NCBI RefSeq assembly: GCF_900250075.1
Contig: NZ_LT977072.1
Coordinates: forward strand, 273,079-337,078
Reading direction: 5' to 3'
Length of the DNA: 64,000 nt
Origin: Cupriavidus taiwanensis
GTDB taxonomy: Bacteria > Pseudomonadota > Gammaproteobacteria > Burkholderiales > Burkholderiaceae
This document shows, piece after piece, positions 39,862-48,217 of the stretch. Under the pieces are notes generated by a model. The model saw only the letters and a program-made list of their open reading frames with translations. It was not told where the DNA came from and made no database searches. Every line of letters begins with the position of its first letter. Position 1 is the first letter of the stretch. A program made the translations under genes and the position numbers.

Positions 39862-40584
39862 TCAGGCCGGCGATTTCTGAAGGCTGAAGAAGACGGGATG
39901 GACGCCGAACGGATTGGTGCCCAGCACGGCATCACTGGTCGGTGGCTTCACCTGGTAACGGAAGGTCATCGCGTAGCGCATGCTGCGCGGCTTGTAGCCG
40001 TCCTCCGTCGTGGTGGTGATGAACTCCACCGCAACCGTGCTGTCGGGCAGCACAGCGATATTGGTAACCTTGACCTCCCGCACCAACGTGGCAGAGGCGC
40101 CAACCTGGCGGAACGGCTCGTCCTCGGTCACCCAGTCCTCGAACTGCTTGCGCGACGATCCGATCATCTGTTCACGCACCGACCGCAGGTTCCGAGCCAT
40201 CCGAGAATCCTCGACCTGCGTGGTCAGAATCGGCTCGATCGTGAACCAGCGCGTGACAAGATCCTTGAATGCCCACTGCAACTGGATCCCCTCCGGCTGG
40301 AAGGCCTCCAGCTCGCGCACGATAGGCTTGCCGCTCGCGTCGGCTGACACGCCAACCGCCTTCACCACCGAGGGCGGCGGCTCGCGCGTCATGATCGCCG
40401 CCAGCGCAATGCAACCCAAACCGAGCGTGGCCACCTTCCAGTGATTCCGCTCGATGGCGATCCTGGTGGTACGGTCGAAGATCACCTGTTCAGGGCTCTC
40501 ATTGCCGTACATCCCCGGGGCTACCGCCAGGGTCTTGGCATTGCTGGAATTCTTGCGGAAGAGGGGCATGCTGCGGCAGTCCAT
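39862..40584 (-). CDS. virB8: VirB8-like inner-membrane assembly protein
   Basis: This 240-residue VirB8/TrbF-type bitopic protein has a cytoplasmic N-terminus, one membrane helix (WKVATLGLGCIALAAIM) and a periplasmic NTF2-like domain (LVTRWFTIEPILTTQVEDSRM, then VEFITTTTEDGYKPRSMRYAMTF in pieces). The ATG at 40584 or the one at 40569 may be used; the latter has a slightly better-placed GGA. It is the first gene of the leftward pil/vir operon, facing virB11 across a 400-base control region. Confidence 0.85.
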   Translation of the reverse strand: MDCRSMPLFRKNSSNAKTLAVAPGMYGNESPEQVIFDRTTRIAIERNHWKVATLGLGCIALAAIMTREPPPSVVKAVGVSADASGKPIVRELEAFQPEGIQLQWAFKDLVTRWFTIEPILTTQVEDSRMARNLRSVREQMIGSSRKQFEDWVTEDEPFRQVGASATLVREVKVTNIAVLPDSTVAVEFITTTTEDGYKPRSMRYAMTFRYQVKPPTSDAVLGTNPFGVHPVFFSLQKSPA

Positions 40585-40982
40585 TGGGATGCCGCTAATT
40601 GAAGCAGTGAACCGTCACGCGAGGACCGAAGAAAGCGGCGCGATTTTGCGCGGCTTTCTGAGATTTTCCCTGTGCCCGGTGCACATCCGTGTTGGATCGC
40701 CACGAACCGGAGCTGCAACGAGCCCCAGGTTGCCAACCGCTCGCGCGGTACCGCTACTGCCTTCAATCGGAGACCTGTCCGGCAACAATAGGGCGGAAAG
40801 CTCTCAGTTTTGACATAGCTTTCCGGGAAACCAGCCTGAGCATGCTCAGGCTTCGAGCACGGTATGCGCCGCATAAGATCGCTTCGGCAGGCTGTTGCTC
40901 GCGCGAGTTTTCGGGAAAGCTCACAAAAATCGCTCGTCTTTCGACGCCCAATTGCATTCGCGGCCCGCCAACAATAGCGGGC
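40585..40982. promoter_or_regulatory. Divergent promoter region of the two transfer operons
   Basis: No gene is seen. It contains TTGACA (40810-40815), AGCTTTCCGGGAAAC (40818-40832), the perfect 16-base palindrome CCTGAGCATGCTCAGG (40835-40850), and a second box GTTTTCGGGAAAGCTCAC (40907-40924). The first box plus palindrome recurs at 21031-21061. This is the likely target of the transfer activator. Confidence 0.6.
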
Positions 40983-42035
40983 ATGCAATCCACCGATCCG
41001 TCCCATCCCGTCCTGCAGCTCAGCCAGCTCGAAGCCAGCGCCGTTGCGATGTTCTTTGAGTCGCTGTCGCCGATCCGCGCATACGTCGAGGCGTCGGATG
41101 TGGCCGAAGTCATGGTGAACCGCCATGACAGCATCTGGGTGGAGCGCCGCGGCGAAATGACGCGCCTGGACGTCCGGCTCGAGCCCGCGAAACTCGAAGG
41201 TGCGGTCCGATCCCTGGCCTCATCGGTGCAGAAGTCGGCCGTGCGCGGCACATCACAGGGCATCATCAACGCCGGCCATAAGGGGCTGCGCATCGCTGCA
41301 GTGATGCAACCCACCGCCATCGACGGCCACGCCCTCAGCATCCGCCGGCATCGTGAGACGAACCTGTCCCTGACCGACTATGTCAAGGCCGGCGCCTTCT
41401 CGTCCCGGCATGCCCGTAGCAAGCACACGGATCAGCCCATCTTCAAAGGTGCGGTCGAAGACGACGCGCTCAAGGATGCCCTCATCGAGTTGGTCCGCCA
41501 GCGCAAGAACATTCTCGTCGCCGGCGGCACCTCCTCCGGCAAGACCACGTTCCTGAATGCGCTCGTGGAGAACATCCCCGACGGCGAGCGCGTCCTGACC
41601 ATTGAAGACACGATGGAGCTCAAGACGCGAGTGCCGAATGCGGTGCGCCTGCTCTCCAACACCGACAAGAACGTGACCACCCAGCAACTGGTGGCGCTGG
41701 CGCTGCGATTCCGCCCGGACCGCATTCTCGTTGGCGAGGTGCGCGGTGGCGAGGCCTTCGACTTGCTCCAGGCGCTCAACACCGGCCACGACGGCGGCAT
41801 GGCCTCGCTCCACGCCAATAACGCCCGTTCCGCGCTGTCTCGCATGGAGAGCCTTGCGATGCTCGGCATCCCACAGGGCTCGCGCTGGGAGCTTGACGAC
41901 ATGCGCAAGCTGATCGCGGAGTGCTTCAACTACGTCGTCCACATGCGCCGCACCGGCGAGATGCGCCACATCTCGGAAATTATCGAGATCAAGGGCTTTC
42001 GCAACAACGACTACGACATCGAACGCGTTTTCTAA
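40983..42035 (+). CDS. virB11: VirB11-like hexameric ATPase
   Basis: This 350-residue traffic ATPase energises pilus assembly and substrate transfer. Walker A is VAGGTSSGKTTFLN (about residue 180), the Asp box is IEDTMELK, Walker B is DRILVGEVRGGEAFDLL and the His box is TGHDGGMASLHANNA. The N-terminal domain (AYVEASDVAEVMVNRHDSIW) is complete. The start ATG at 40983 opens the rightward vir/tra operon; the ribosome-binding site is poor (AATAGCGGGC). Confidence 0.93.
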   Translation: MQSTDPSHPVLQLSQLEASAVAMFFESLSPIRAYVEASDVAEVMVNRHDSIWVERRGEMTRLDVRLEPAKLEGAVRSLASSVQKSAVRGTSQGIINAGHKGLRIAAVMQPTAIDGHALSIRRHRETNLSLTDYVKAGAFSSRHARSKHTDQPIFKGAVEDDALKDALIELVRQRKNILVAGGTSSGKTTFLNALVENIPDGERVLTIEDTMELKTRVPNAVRLLSNTDKNVTTQQLVALALRFRPDRILVGEVRGGEAFDLLQALNTGHDGGMASLHANNARSALSRMESLAMLGIPQGSRWELDDMRKLIAECFNYVVHMRRTGEMRHISEIIEIKGFRNNDYDIERVF

Positions 42036-42055
42036 CCACACCAGGAGCCTCTCCC

Positions 42056-42403
42056 ATGTCCCACCCCTTCATCCAACGTGCTGCCATCACGGCGCGCAAA
42101 TCCCTCCCCTCGATGCTTGTCATGGTCGGCCTGATGGGCGTCGCCACCTCGGCCGCGGCTGCCGATTTCGGCTTCCTCGGCAACCTCGGGGAGTTCATCT
42201 GCGGCATCGCCACCTTCATCAACACCAAGTACCTGTTCGTGGCTGGCCTGATCCTCATCGTGCTGGGCGCCATCGGTATCGCCAACTCCGAGTCGACCAT
42301 CATGAAGTTCGTCTCGGTGATCTGTATCGGCATCGGCCTGGCCGCTGCGGCGCCGGCGATCATGAAAACGCTGGGCGTCGCGGCTCAGTGCACCGGCTTC
42401 TGA
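42056..42403 (+). CDS. virB2: VirB2-like conjugative pilin
   Basis: This encodes 115 residues. It has a long signal peptide (LPSMLVMVGLMGVATSAAAA), then DFGFLGNLGEFICGIATFI and two membrane helices (YLFVAGLILIVLGAIGIA and VSVICIGIGLAAAAPAIM), as in VirB2/TrbC pilins. It makes the conjugative pilus fibre. The ribosome-binding site AGGAG lies 9 bases before the ATG. Confidence 0.85.
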   Translation: MSHPFIQRAAITARKSLPSMLVMVGLMGVATSAAAADFGFLGNLGEFICGIATFINTKYLFVAGLILIVLGAIGIANSESTIMKFVSVICIGIGLAAAAPAIMKTLGVAAQCTGF

Positions 42404-42405
42404 TC

Positions 42406-42735
42406 ATGCGCGAACACCACGTCAGCATCGGTCTTTCCCGGCCGCGCCAGATCGGCGGGGCCGTGCGCGGGCTGGCCATCGCCAATGGCACCGTTGTCGC
42501 CCTGCTGGTGTACGTGACCTTCCGCAGTGGATGGAAGATCCCGGTGGCCGTGGTGGTGATGGGCATGGCCTTTCACGCGCTTCTGCGCTGGCTCACCAGT
42601 CGGGATCCCTGGTGGAACCAGATCCTGAACGTCTACAACCACTACGGCGACGTGTACGAATCGATTCCCTGGCACGGCAAGCTGGGCACGTTATTCCGCC
42701 GCCCCTACGGATTCGACAGCGACCTGCCATGCTGA
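42406..42735 (+). CDS. virB3: VirB3-like membrane protein
   Basis: This encodes 109 residues. Two hydrophobic stretches (LAIANGTVVALLVYVTF and IPVAVVVMGMAFHALLRWL) are followed by DPWWNQILNVYNHYGDVY, the VirB3/TrbD layout. It lies between virB2 and virB4, starts two bases after the virB2 stop and overlaps virB4 by 7 bases. Confidence 0.88.
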   Translation: MREHHVSIGLSRPRQIGGAVRGLAIANGTVVALLVYVTFRSGWKIPVAVVVMGMAFHALLRWLTSRDPWWNQILNVYNHYGDVYESIPWHGKLGTLFRRPYGFDSDLPC

Positions 42736-45185
42736 ATCTGAAACGCCGCCCGCTCTACGAGATCGCGCCGTGGCTGACCTCGATCACCCCGGAATTGATC
42801 CTCAACAAGGACGGGTCGCTGCTTGCGACCTACGAGTTCCTCGGTGTCGATGCCGACAGCCCCGACAGCAACGACACCACGTCGGCCCGGAACCAGCTGG
42901 ACCAGGCCTGCCGATCGTTCGATAACCGCATCACCGCATGGTGGAAGGTGAGGCATCGGCGCGCGCGCAACTATATCGAAGGCGAGTTCGCCGCGCCGGC
43001 GGACGCCCGGCTGGATGCGCTGAACCGGGCGCACATCACGACCGGTAAGTACTTCCACAATACCCACTCCCTGGCGCTTGCCTATACCCCGGAGAGCGGC
43101 ATTGCGAAGTTCTTCGACAAGACTGGCTACCATATGACAGTGGGTGGCAAGTCGGTCATCGCCGCCATCTTCGAAGCGACGAAAGACACCCTCTTCGCAC
43201 GCAGCGCGTTCGCCTTCGACATGGAGAAGCTGACGACGGACGCGCGCCGGTTCGAATCCATGCTCGATGCGTTCGCGGGGGGCGTGCCGCGCCTGCGTAC
43301 GCGCCGGTTGGTCATGCAGGACAGCTACGCCGTCCTGCACCAGGCTGCCAACCCAAGCGTTCCGCCCCGCCGCATCCGATACCCGGTCACCCTTCTCGAT
43401 ACGCATCTGACGGAATCCGAAGTCACTGTCGGTTCCGAGCGGCTCCTGTTCGAATCCGCCCATGGAAAGCGCTACGCCGCAATCGTTGCCGTCAAGGAAT
43501 GGATGAGTTTCCAGGAAGCGGCGTTGGATAGCCTCATGCAGATCGACGCCGAGCTCGACGTCTGCATCATGTACCGGTTCCTCGATACGGCACGGGCGGC
43601 GGCCTACATCGAGAAGGTCCGGCGCTTCTACAAGATGGCAGCGCTCAATGTGCGAGCGATCCTGAAGCAGTACTTTGCCAAGGAAGAAGCCGAGAACGAC
43701 GAAGGGCGCGAAGAGCTCGCCAAGGAAGCGGGCAAAGCACTTAAGCGCCTGACCGCCGAAGGCACCCAACACGGATTCGCGAACATCTCCATTGTGGTCT
43801 ACGGCGATACCGAAGCGGCCCTGGAAGACTCGATCAGCGAGGTGGTCGGCGCGCTCACCAACGCCGGCTTTGGCGCAATCCGTGAGAAGGCGAACCTGAT
43901 GCCCGCGTGGAACAGCACCCTGCCCGGCCGATGGGACAAGCAGCGTCGACTTCAGTTCGTCGAGACACCCGCGGTGTCCGATCTGGCGCCCGTGCGATCC
44001 GTCATGCCTGGCCCTACCCGCAATGCGTGGCTGTCCGACAAGGCCGGCAAGGAAGTGCCTCCCCTCACCTGTCTGCCCACGCGCCATCGCACCGCGCAGC
44101 GCGTTGACCTGCACCAGCCGGGTGGCAACGGACACCTGCTCATCATCGGCCCTATCGGCGCGGGCAAGTCGGTGTTCCTCAACTTCCTGGTCTCTCAGGC
44201 AGGGCGTCACGACGCGCGCCGCATCCGCTTCGACAAGGACCGCTCGACCCGCATTCCGACCCTACTCAGCGGCGGCGCGTTCGTCGACGTTACCGGAAAG
44301 TTCCAGGCGGCGACACACGTGAACCCGCTTTCGCTACTCAACAGCCCCGCGAACTTCACTTACGTCACCGAATGGGTGACGCTGGCCCTCGAGGACGAGG
44401 ACTTCTCGCTCAGCCCCCAGCAGTCGCAAGACATCTTCGAAGCCGTGAAGATTCTGGCGGAGTACCCGCGTGAGCATTGGACCCTTGGGCGGCTGGCCAC
44501 GCTGCTGCACGACAGCCTGCGTGAACGGCTGCAGATTTGGCTGCGCGGCGGGCAGTATGGGCATTTCTTTGACCACGCGGAAGACGCGTTCGACGTCAGC
44601 GACAACCTGTCGATCGAGATGGGCGACCTCTTCGAAAAGTATCCACGTGCGGCCGTGCTGTTCTCCGACTATGCCTTCTATCGGATCAGCCAGTCGATGG
44701 ACGGCCTGAGGTACACGATCATCGAAGTCGAAGAGGCTGGATTCTTCTTCCAGCACCCCCGCTTCTACAAGCGGCTGGAAACCTGGATTACCACCATCCG
44801 GAAGCTCAACGGCGCCGTCTGGATGGCCACGCAGTCGCTGCGGCAGCTCGAGCGTGTACCGGACTTCGAAATTCTCAAGGACAACGTCGGCAATCTGATC
44901 TACCTGCCGAACAGCCAGGCCAATACCAGCAAGGACCTCTACAAGGACAAGTTTGGCCTGACCGACGATCAGATCCAGATGATCAACGACGCGGTCCCCA
45001 ACCGGGACTATCTGTGGATCACGCGCGCGCAGACCCGGATGCTGCAGAGCACGTTCTCCGACGAAATGGTTGCGATGCTGAGGTCCGACGGCGTCGCGCA
45101 ATCGATCCTCGACCGCCATTACGCCTCTGGCGCGTCCGACTGGCAACAACACTATGTGCGCGAGATGCTCGCGCGTTCTGCATAA
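42729..45185 (+). CDS. virB4: VirB4-like ATPase
   Basis: This 818-residue VirB4/TrbE is the largest ATPase of the secretion channel. The N-terminal domain has YEIAPWLTSITPELILNKDG and VGVDADSP-type turns. The C-terminal motor has Walker A LIIGPIGAGKSVFLNF (about residue 475), Walker B YTIIEVEEAGFFF (about 665) and KLNGAVWMATQSLRQLE followed by NLIYLPNSQA. The length is normal for the family. It is translationally coupled to virB3 by overlap. Confidence 0.95.
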   Translation: MLNLKRRPLYEIAPWLTSITPELILNKDGSLLATYEFLGVDADSPDSNDTTSARNQLDQACRSFDNRITAWWKVRHRRARNYIEGEFAAPADARLDALNRAHITTGKYFHNTHSLALAYTPESGIAKFFDKTGYHMTVGGKSVIAAIFEATKDTLFARSAFAFDMEKLTTDARRFESMLDAFAGGVPRLRTRRLVMQDSYAVLHQAANPSVPPRRIRYPVTLLDTHLTESEVTVGSERLLFESAHGKRYAAIVAVKEWMSFQEAALDSLMQIDAELDVCIMYRFLDTARAAAYIEKVRRFYKMAALNVRAILKQYFAKEEAENDEGREELAKEAGKALKRLTAEGTQHGFANISIVVYGDTEAALEDSISEVVGALTNAGFGAIREKANLMPAWNSTLPGRWDKQRRLQFVETPAVSDLAPVRSVMPGPTRNAWLSDKAGKEVPPLTCLPTRHRTAQRVDLHQPGGNGHLLIIGPIGAGKSVFLNFLVSQAGRHDARRIRFDKDRSTRIPTLLSGGAFVDVTGKFQAATHVNPLSLLNSPANFTYVTEWVTLALEDEDFSLSPQQSQDIFEAVKILAEYPREHWTLGRLATLLHDSLRERLQIWLRGGQYGHFFDHAEDAFDVSDNLSIEMGDLFEKYPRAAVLFSDYAFYRISQSMDGLRYTIIEVEEAGFFFQHPRFYKRLETWITTIRKLNGAVWMATQSLRQLERVPDFEILKDNVGNLIYLPNSQANTSKDLYKDKFGLTDDQIQMINDAVPNRDYLWITRAQTRMLQSTFSDEMVAMLRSDGVAQSILDRHYASGASDWQQHYVREMLARSA

Positions 45186-45195
45186 GGAGAGACCC

Positions 45196-45933
45196 GTGAA
45201 AGGTTGGATTGTCCGTGCTGCCTTGGTGGCAAGCCTCGCAATTTCCTCGAATGTTCAAGCCAGCGGGCTTCCGGTCATTGACGTCGCGAACCTGATGCAA
45301 ACGACCAGGACGGCGCTGCAGTCGCTCAAGACCGAGATCTACGAAAACACCAACATCGCCTACCAGTACCGCATGATGGCCAACCAGTTGCTGCAGGCGA
45401 CTGGCATGGACCCGGCCCATCTGACCGAGCAGCTCGATGCAATCAAGGACGAGATCGGCAAGTTCGATCTCTACGGCGTAACGCTGAACGACCTCTACGG
45501 GGCCGTCTCCGACAACGCGGATTATTTATCCAAGGTGCGCAGCATGGTCAAGGCTTCCGGCAAGCCCAGCGGACAGTGGCTCGAGGATCAGCGCACCCTG
45601 TTGGCAAATGGCGACAAGACCGCGAAGAACCTGTTCGACCTGGGCAACTCGGTGGTCAAGAACGTCCAGTCCCAGGCCAAGCGCCGCCAGAAGATCCAGA
45701 AGGAAATGAAGCTCACTGGCACGGCCCAGGCCGCTGCGGAAGCGACTAACGAGATGCTCGACGTCCTTGCGAACCAGAACTCCGACCTGCTGCAGATGAT
45801 GAGCGCCAAGGTGCAGTCGGATGCCGACAAGGACCAGAAGGCCTTGGCGGTTGAAACCGAGTCGCTCGACACCGCCCGGCGCCTGCAAGCCGAGCGGGAC
45901 CAGCAGCGTCAGAAGATCCTGAACCTCAAATGA
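45196..45933 (+). CDS. virB5: VirB5-like protein
   Basis: This encodes 245 residues with a GTG start at 45196, preceded by AAGGAGAG. It has a signal peptide (IVRAALVASLAISSNVQASG), DVANLMQTTRTALQSLKTEI and a long helical domain (SVVKNVQSQAKRRQKIQKEM, then MLDVLANQNSDLLQMMSAKV), as in VirB5/TrbJ. It is a minor pilus-tip component. The stop overlaps the next start by 4 bases. Confidence 0.85.
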   Translation: MKGWIVRAALVASLAISSNVQASGLPVIDVANLMQTTRTALQSLKTEIYENTNIAYQYRMMANQLLQATGMDPAHLTEQLDAIKDEIGKFDLYGVTLNDLYGAVSDNADYLSKVRSMVKASGKPSGQWLEDQRTLLANGDKTAKNLFDLGNSVVKNVQSQAKRRQKIQKEMKLTGTAQAAAEATNEMLDVLANQNSDLLQMMSAKVQSDADKDQKALAVETESLDTARRLQAERDQQRQKILNLK

Positions 45934-46979
45934 TCGGGATGTTGACCATGGGAGTCTGGGTGCGCTTGCGCTTCGTAGCGCTGCTTCTCGCCGCGCTTTG
46001 CCTGCTGCCGCAGCCAGGCAATGCCCAGGAAGCGACCGGCGGCAATCCGCCCGTGGCAGCGGCAACTGCTGGCAAACCGGGGGATATCGCCACCGGGATC
46101 ATGAAGACGCTGAACAGACTGGACAGGATGCGCAGCAGCCTGATTCAGGCCGCCGCGTCGCTCAGCCAAACCACCGTGGAGGACGCCAACAAGATCGCGT
46201 TCGGGCTCGGAGTCATCACACTGGTCCTGGCCGGGCTTCGATTCGCTGCCACCTCCGATCCCGTCAGCGCCTGGACGGATCTCTTCGAGACGATTCTGGT
46301 ACTCGGGATCTTTTCCGCCCTCTTTGCCAGCTACACCAGCTTCTCTGCGGGCCTGTTCCTCTGGTTTGCGCACCTTGCCGACTCTATCAACGGTGGGGTG
46401 AGCGTCTATAACCTTCCGGCATCCTTGGCGAACACCGGCGGAAAGTTTGTCGATTCGATCGTGACGAACCTGAAGGCTGGCCTGATCAATCCCCTGTCTC
46501 TGGTTGACGCGCTCGTCGCCGCAATCCTGTTTGCCTTCGCCTTCATCGCCGTCTTGATCGCCGCATTGATCTATTCATGGTTCATTCTTGTCGGGCATTT
46601 GCTGGTAGCAATCGGCATTGTTGTCGGGCCCCTTGCCGTGGCCTTCGGCATGGCTGATATCTCCCGACGGTTCTTCAACGCCTGGCTCGACTACATGGTC
46701 ACCGGTTCGATGTACATGGTGGTGGCAGCCATCATCTCGCAGCTGGTGAGCAAGTCGCTGATCAGCATGGTGTCGGACGTTGGCAAGGTCGGCACGGACA
46801 CGACCATCGCGGCCAGCTATGCGCTGAGCACCGCGATCATTCTGGTCTTCGTTGCCATGGAGATTCCGAAGATCGCGGGTTCCCTCTTCGGGACCGGTGG
46901 CGGCGTGGGTGCGACGGGCGGCATGAAGATGCTGGGCCGCGGCGCCTGGAACCTCGGCAACAAGCTCGCTGGAAGATGA
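45930..46979 (+). CDS. virB6: VirB6/TrbL-like polytopic membrane protein
   Basis: This encodes 349 residues with a signal-like N-terminus (LRFVALLLAALCLLPQPGNA) and at least six membrane segments, including FGLGVITLVLAGLRFAAT, TILVLGIFSALFASYTSF, ILFAFAFIAVLIAALIYSWF, LLVAIGIVVGPLAVAFGM and YALSTAIILVFVAMEI. The GPLAVAFGM...FNAWLDYMV block is typical of TrbL/VirB6. It lines the inner-membrane passage for DNA and protein. Confidence 0.9.
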   Translation: MIGMLTMGVWVRLRFVALLLAALCLLPQPGNAQEATGGNPPVAAATAGKPGDIATGIMKTLNRLDRMRSSLIQAAASLSQTTVEDANKIAFGLGVITLVLAGLRFAATSDPVSAWTDLFETILVLGIFSALFASYTSFSAGLFLWFAHLADSINGGVSVYNLPASLANTGGKFVDSIVTNLKAGLINPLSLVDALVAAILFAFAFIAVLIAALIYSWFILVGHLLVAIGIVVGPLAVAFGMADISRRFFNAWLDYMVTGSMYMVVAAIISQLVSKSLISMVSDVGKVGTDTTIAASYALSTAIILVFVAMEIPKIAGSLFGTGGGVGATGGMKMLGRGAWNLGNKLAGR

Positions 46980-48217
46980 TGAACACACACGTCCACCTGC
47001 CGACAGATTCGCTGCTGGCGTCGTTCTCCGATCGTGTCGCGCTCATCCGCCAGTATGCCAATGAGGCGGAAAGCGACGACTTCGCCAGCAAGTGGCTCGA
47101 TGTGCTGGAACGCTGTGCTACGTGGTTCTCCAGTATGCCGCTGCGGCCCGGGGAGCACGCTGAGGCCGGCGGCGCGTTCCGCGCCACCGTGGAAGCGGCC
47201 TACTTCGCCATGCGCCTGTCCGGTGCACAGAAGTTCGCCGCCGACCAGACGTCGGAACGCCGCAGGCAGCTGGAACCCCAGTACCTGTATGCCCTGTTCC
47301 TCGCCGCCTGCTGCTCTCGGCTGGATGAGCCATGCCGGCACTTCCAGTTTCATCGGGATCGTGATGGCATGGAATGGATTCCGGCCATTCACGGCGCTTT
47401 TGGTCCATGGCTCGGTGGCGGTACGTATGGTGTCACGCGCCGCGAGACCGCGCTTCCCGTCGAGCGCATGCGCACCGCGCTGCTCGCACGCGAGATCCTC
47501 GGCGCTGAGCGCCTGGCAGGATTCGATGGCCAGGTGCTCGCCGACCTGTTCGGCGCCATCAATCCGGAGCAACGACCCAGCGGACTCGAAACACTCCTGC
47601 ACAAGGTTGTTCGGCAGGCTATCGACACGGTCACGCAGTTCGAAGTCAAGGCGCGGCGCGCTGCCTTCGCTCCGGATACGACGCCGGCCCCGAAGGCAGA
47701 TTTGCTGAGTGCCGCCGCGGCCGATGCCACGGCACAAGCGAAGCCGCCTGTCACCATTGCGACAGTGCCGGCCGCGGTGGCGCCGACCGAAACCCTGGCA
47801 CCGGTCCCGCCCCCCTCTCCCCCGCAACCAGCAGCGCCAGCGACGGCACAGGCGCCGCGCGACGCCGCGCCGAGCGCCGTCCAGCTCGACGGCTCGCGAT
47901 CGCTCCGGCCGGAACAGGCCACAGACCCGTTCAAGGAGGCACTGGCGGGCGCATCGAACCTGATGCGTGAGTTCTTCCGTGCCTTGGTCCAGGACGTGGC
48001 GGCCGGGAAGGTGAAGGTGTCCTGGGTCGACGACCGACTCGCCATCAGCAAGCGCATGTTGAGCAACTACGGCATCGCCTCGGAAACGCTCATCGAAAAC
48101 CTGCGCAAGTTCCAGCTGCTCTACAAGATCGTCGGACAGGACATCCTGCTGGTCGACAAGGTAGCCAACCTGATCGCAACGCGGCCGCAATCCGCCGGCA
48201 ACGAAGTGGACGCCTGA
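46976..48217 (+). CDS. TraI_2-domain (MOBH relaxase-like) protein with degenerate HD motif
   Basis: This encodes 413 residues. The N-terminal 200 follow the TraI_2 pattern of MOBH relaxases (SLLASFSDRVALIRQYANEA, then AGGAFRATVEAAYFAMRLSG), and the C-terminal 100 follow the TraI_2 C-terminal domain (LMREFFRALVQDVAAGKVKV, then LRKFQLLYKIVGQDILLV). A Pro/Ala linker joins them. In family members the first part has HH-x-GGLLxHTLE and a later HD. Here the positions read EHAEAGGAFRATVE and AACCSRLDE, so the metal-binding His/Asp are mostly missing. It lies between virB6 and traD with overlaps at both ends. Either the motif has diverged or the protein is a non-catalytic transfer factor. Confidence 0.65.
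   Translation: MMNTHVHLPTDSLLASFSDRVALIRQYANEAESDDFASKWLDVLERCATWFSSMPLRPGEHAEAGGAFRATVEAAYFAMRLSGAQKFAADQTSERRRQLEPQYLYALFLAACCSRLDEPCRHFQFHRDRDGMEWIPAIHGAFGPWLGGGTYGVTRRETALPVERMRTALLAREILGAERLAGFDGQVLADLFGAINPEQRPSGLETLLHKVVRQAIDTVTQFEVKARRAAFAPDTTPAPKADLLSAAAADATAQAKPPVTIATVPAAVAPTETLAPVPPPSPPQPAAPATAQAPRDAAPSAVQLDGSRSLRPEQATDPFKEALAGASNLMREFFRALVQDVAAGKVKVSWVDDRLAISKRMLSNYGIASETLIENLRKFQLLYKIVGQDILLVDKVANLIATRPQSAGNEVDA

Noticed and set aside
42705-44210. A 501-codon minus-strand frame
   Set aside because: It is antisense to virB4, whose motifs are unmistakable; it shows no domain and has typical shadow composition.
46817-48190. A 457-codon minus-strand frame
   Set aside because: It is antisense to the TraI_2 gene, with low-complexity Arg/Cys/Gly runs.
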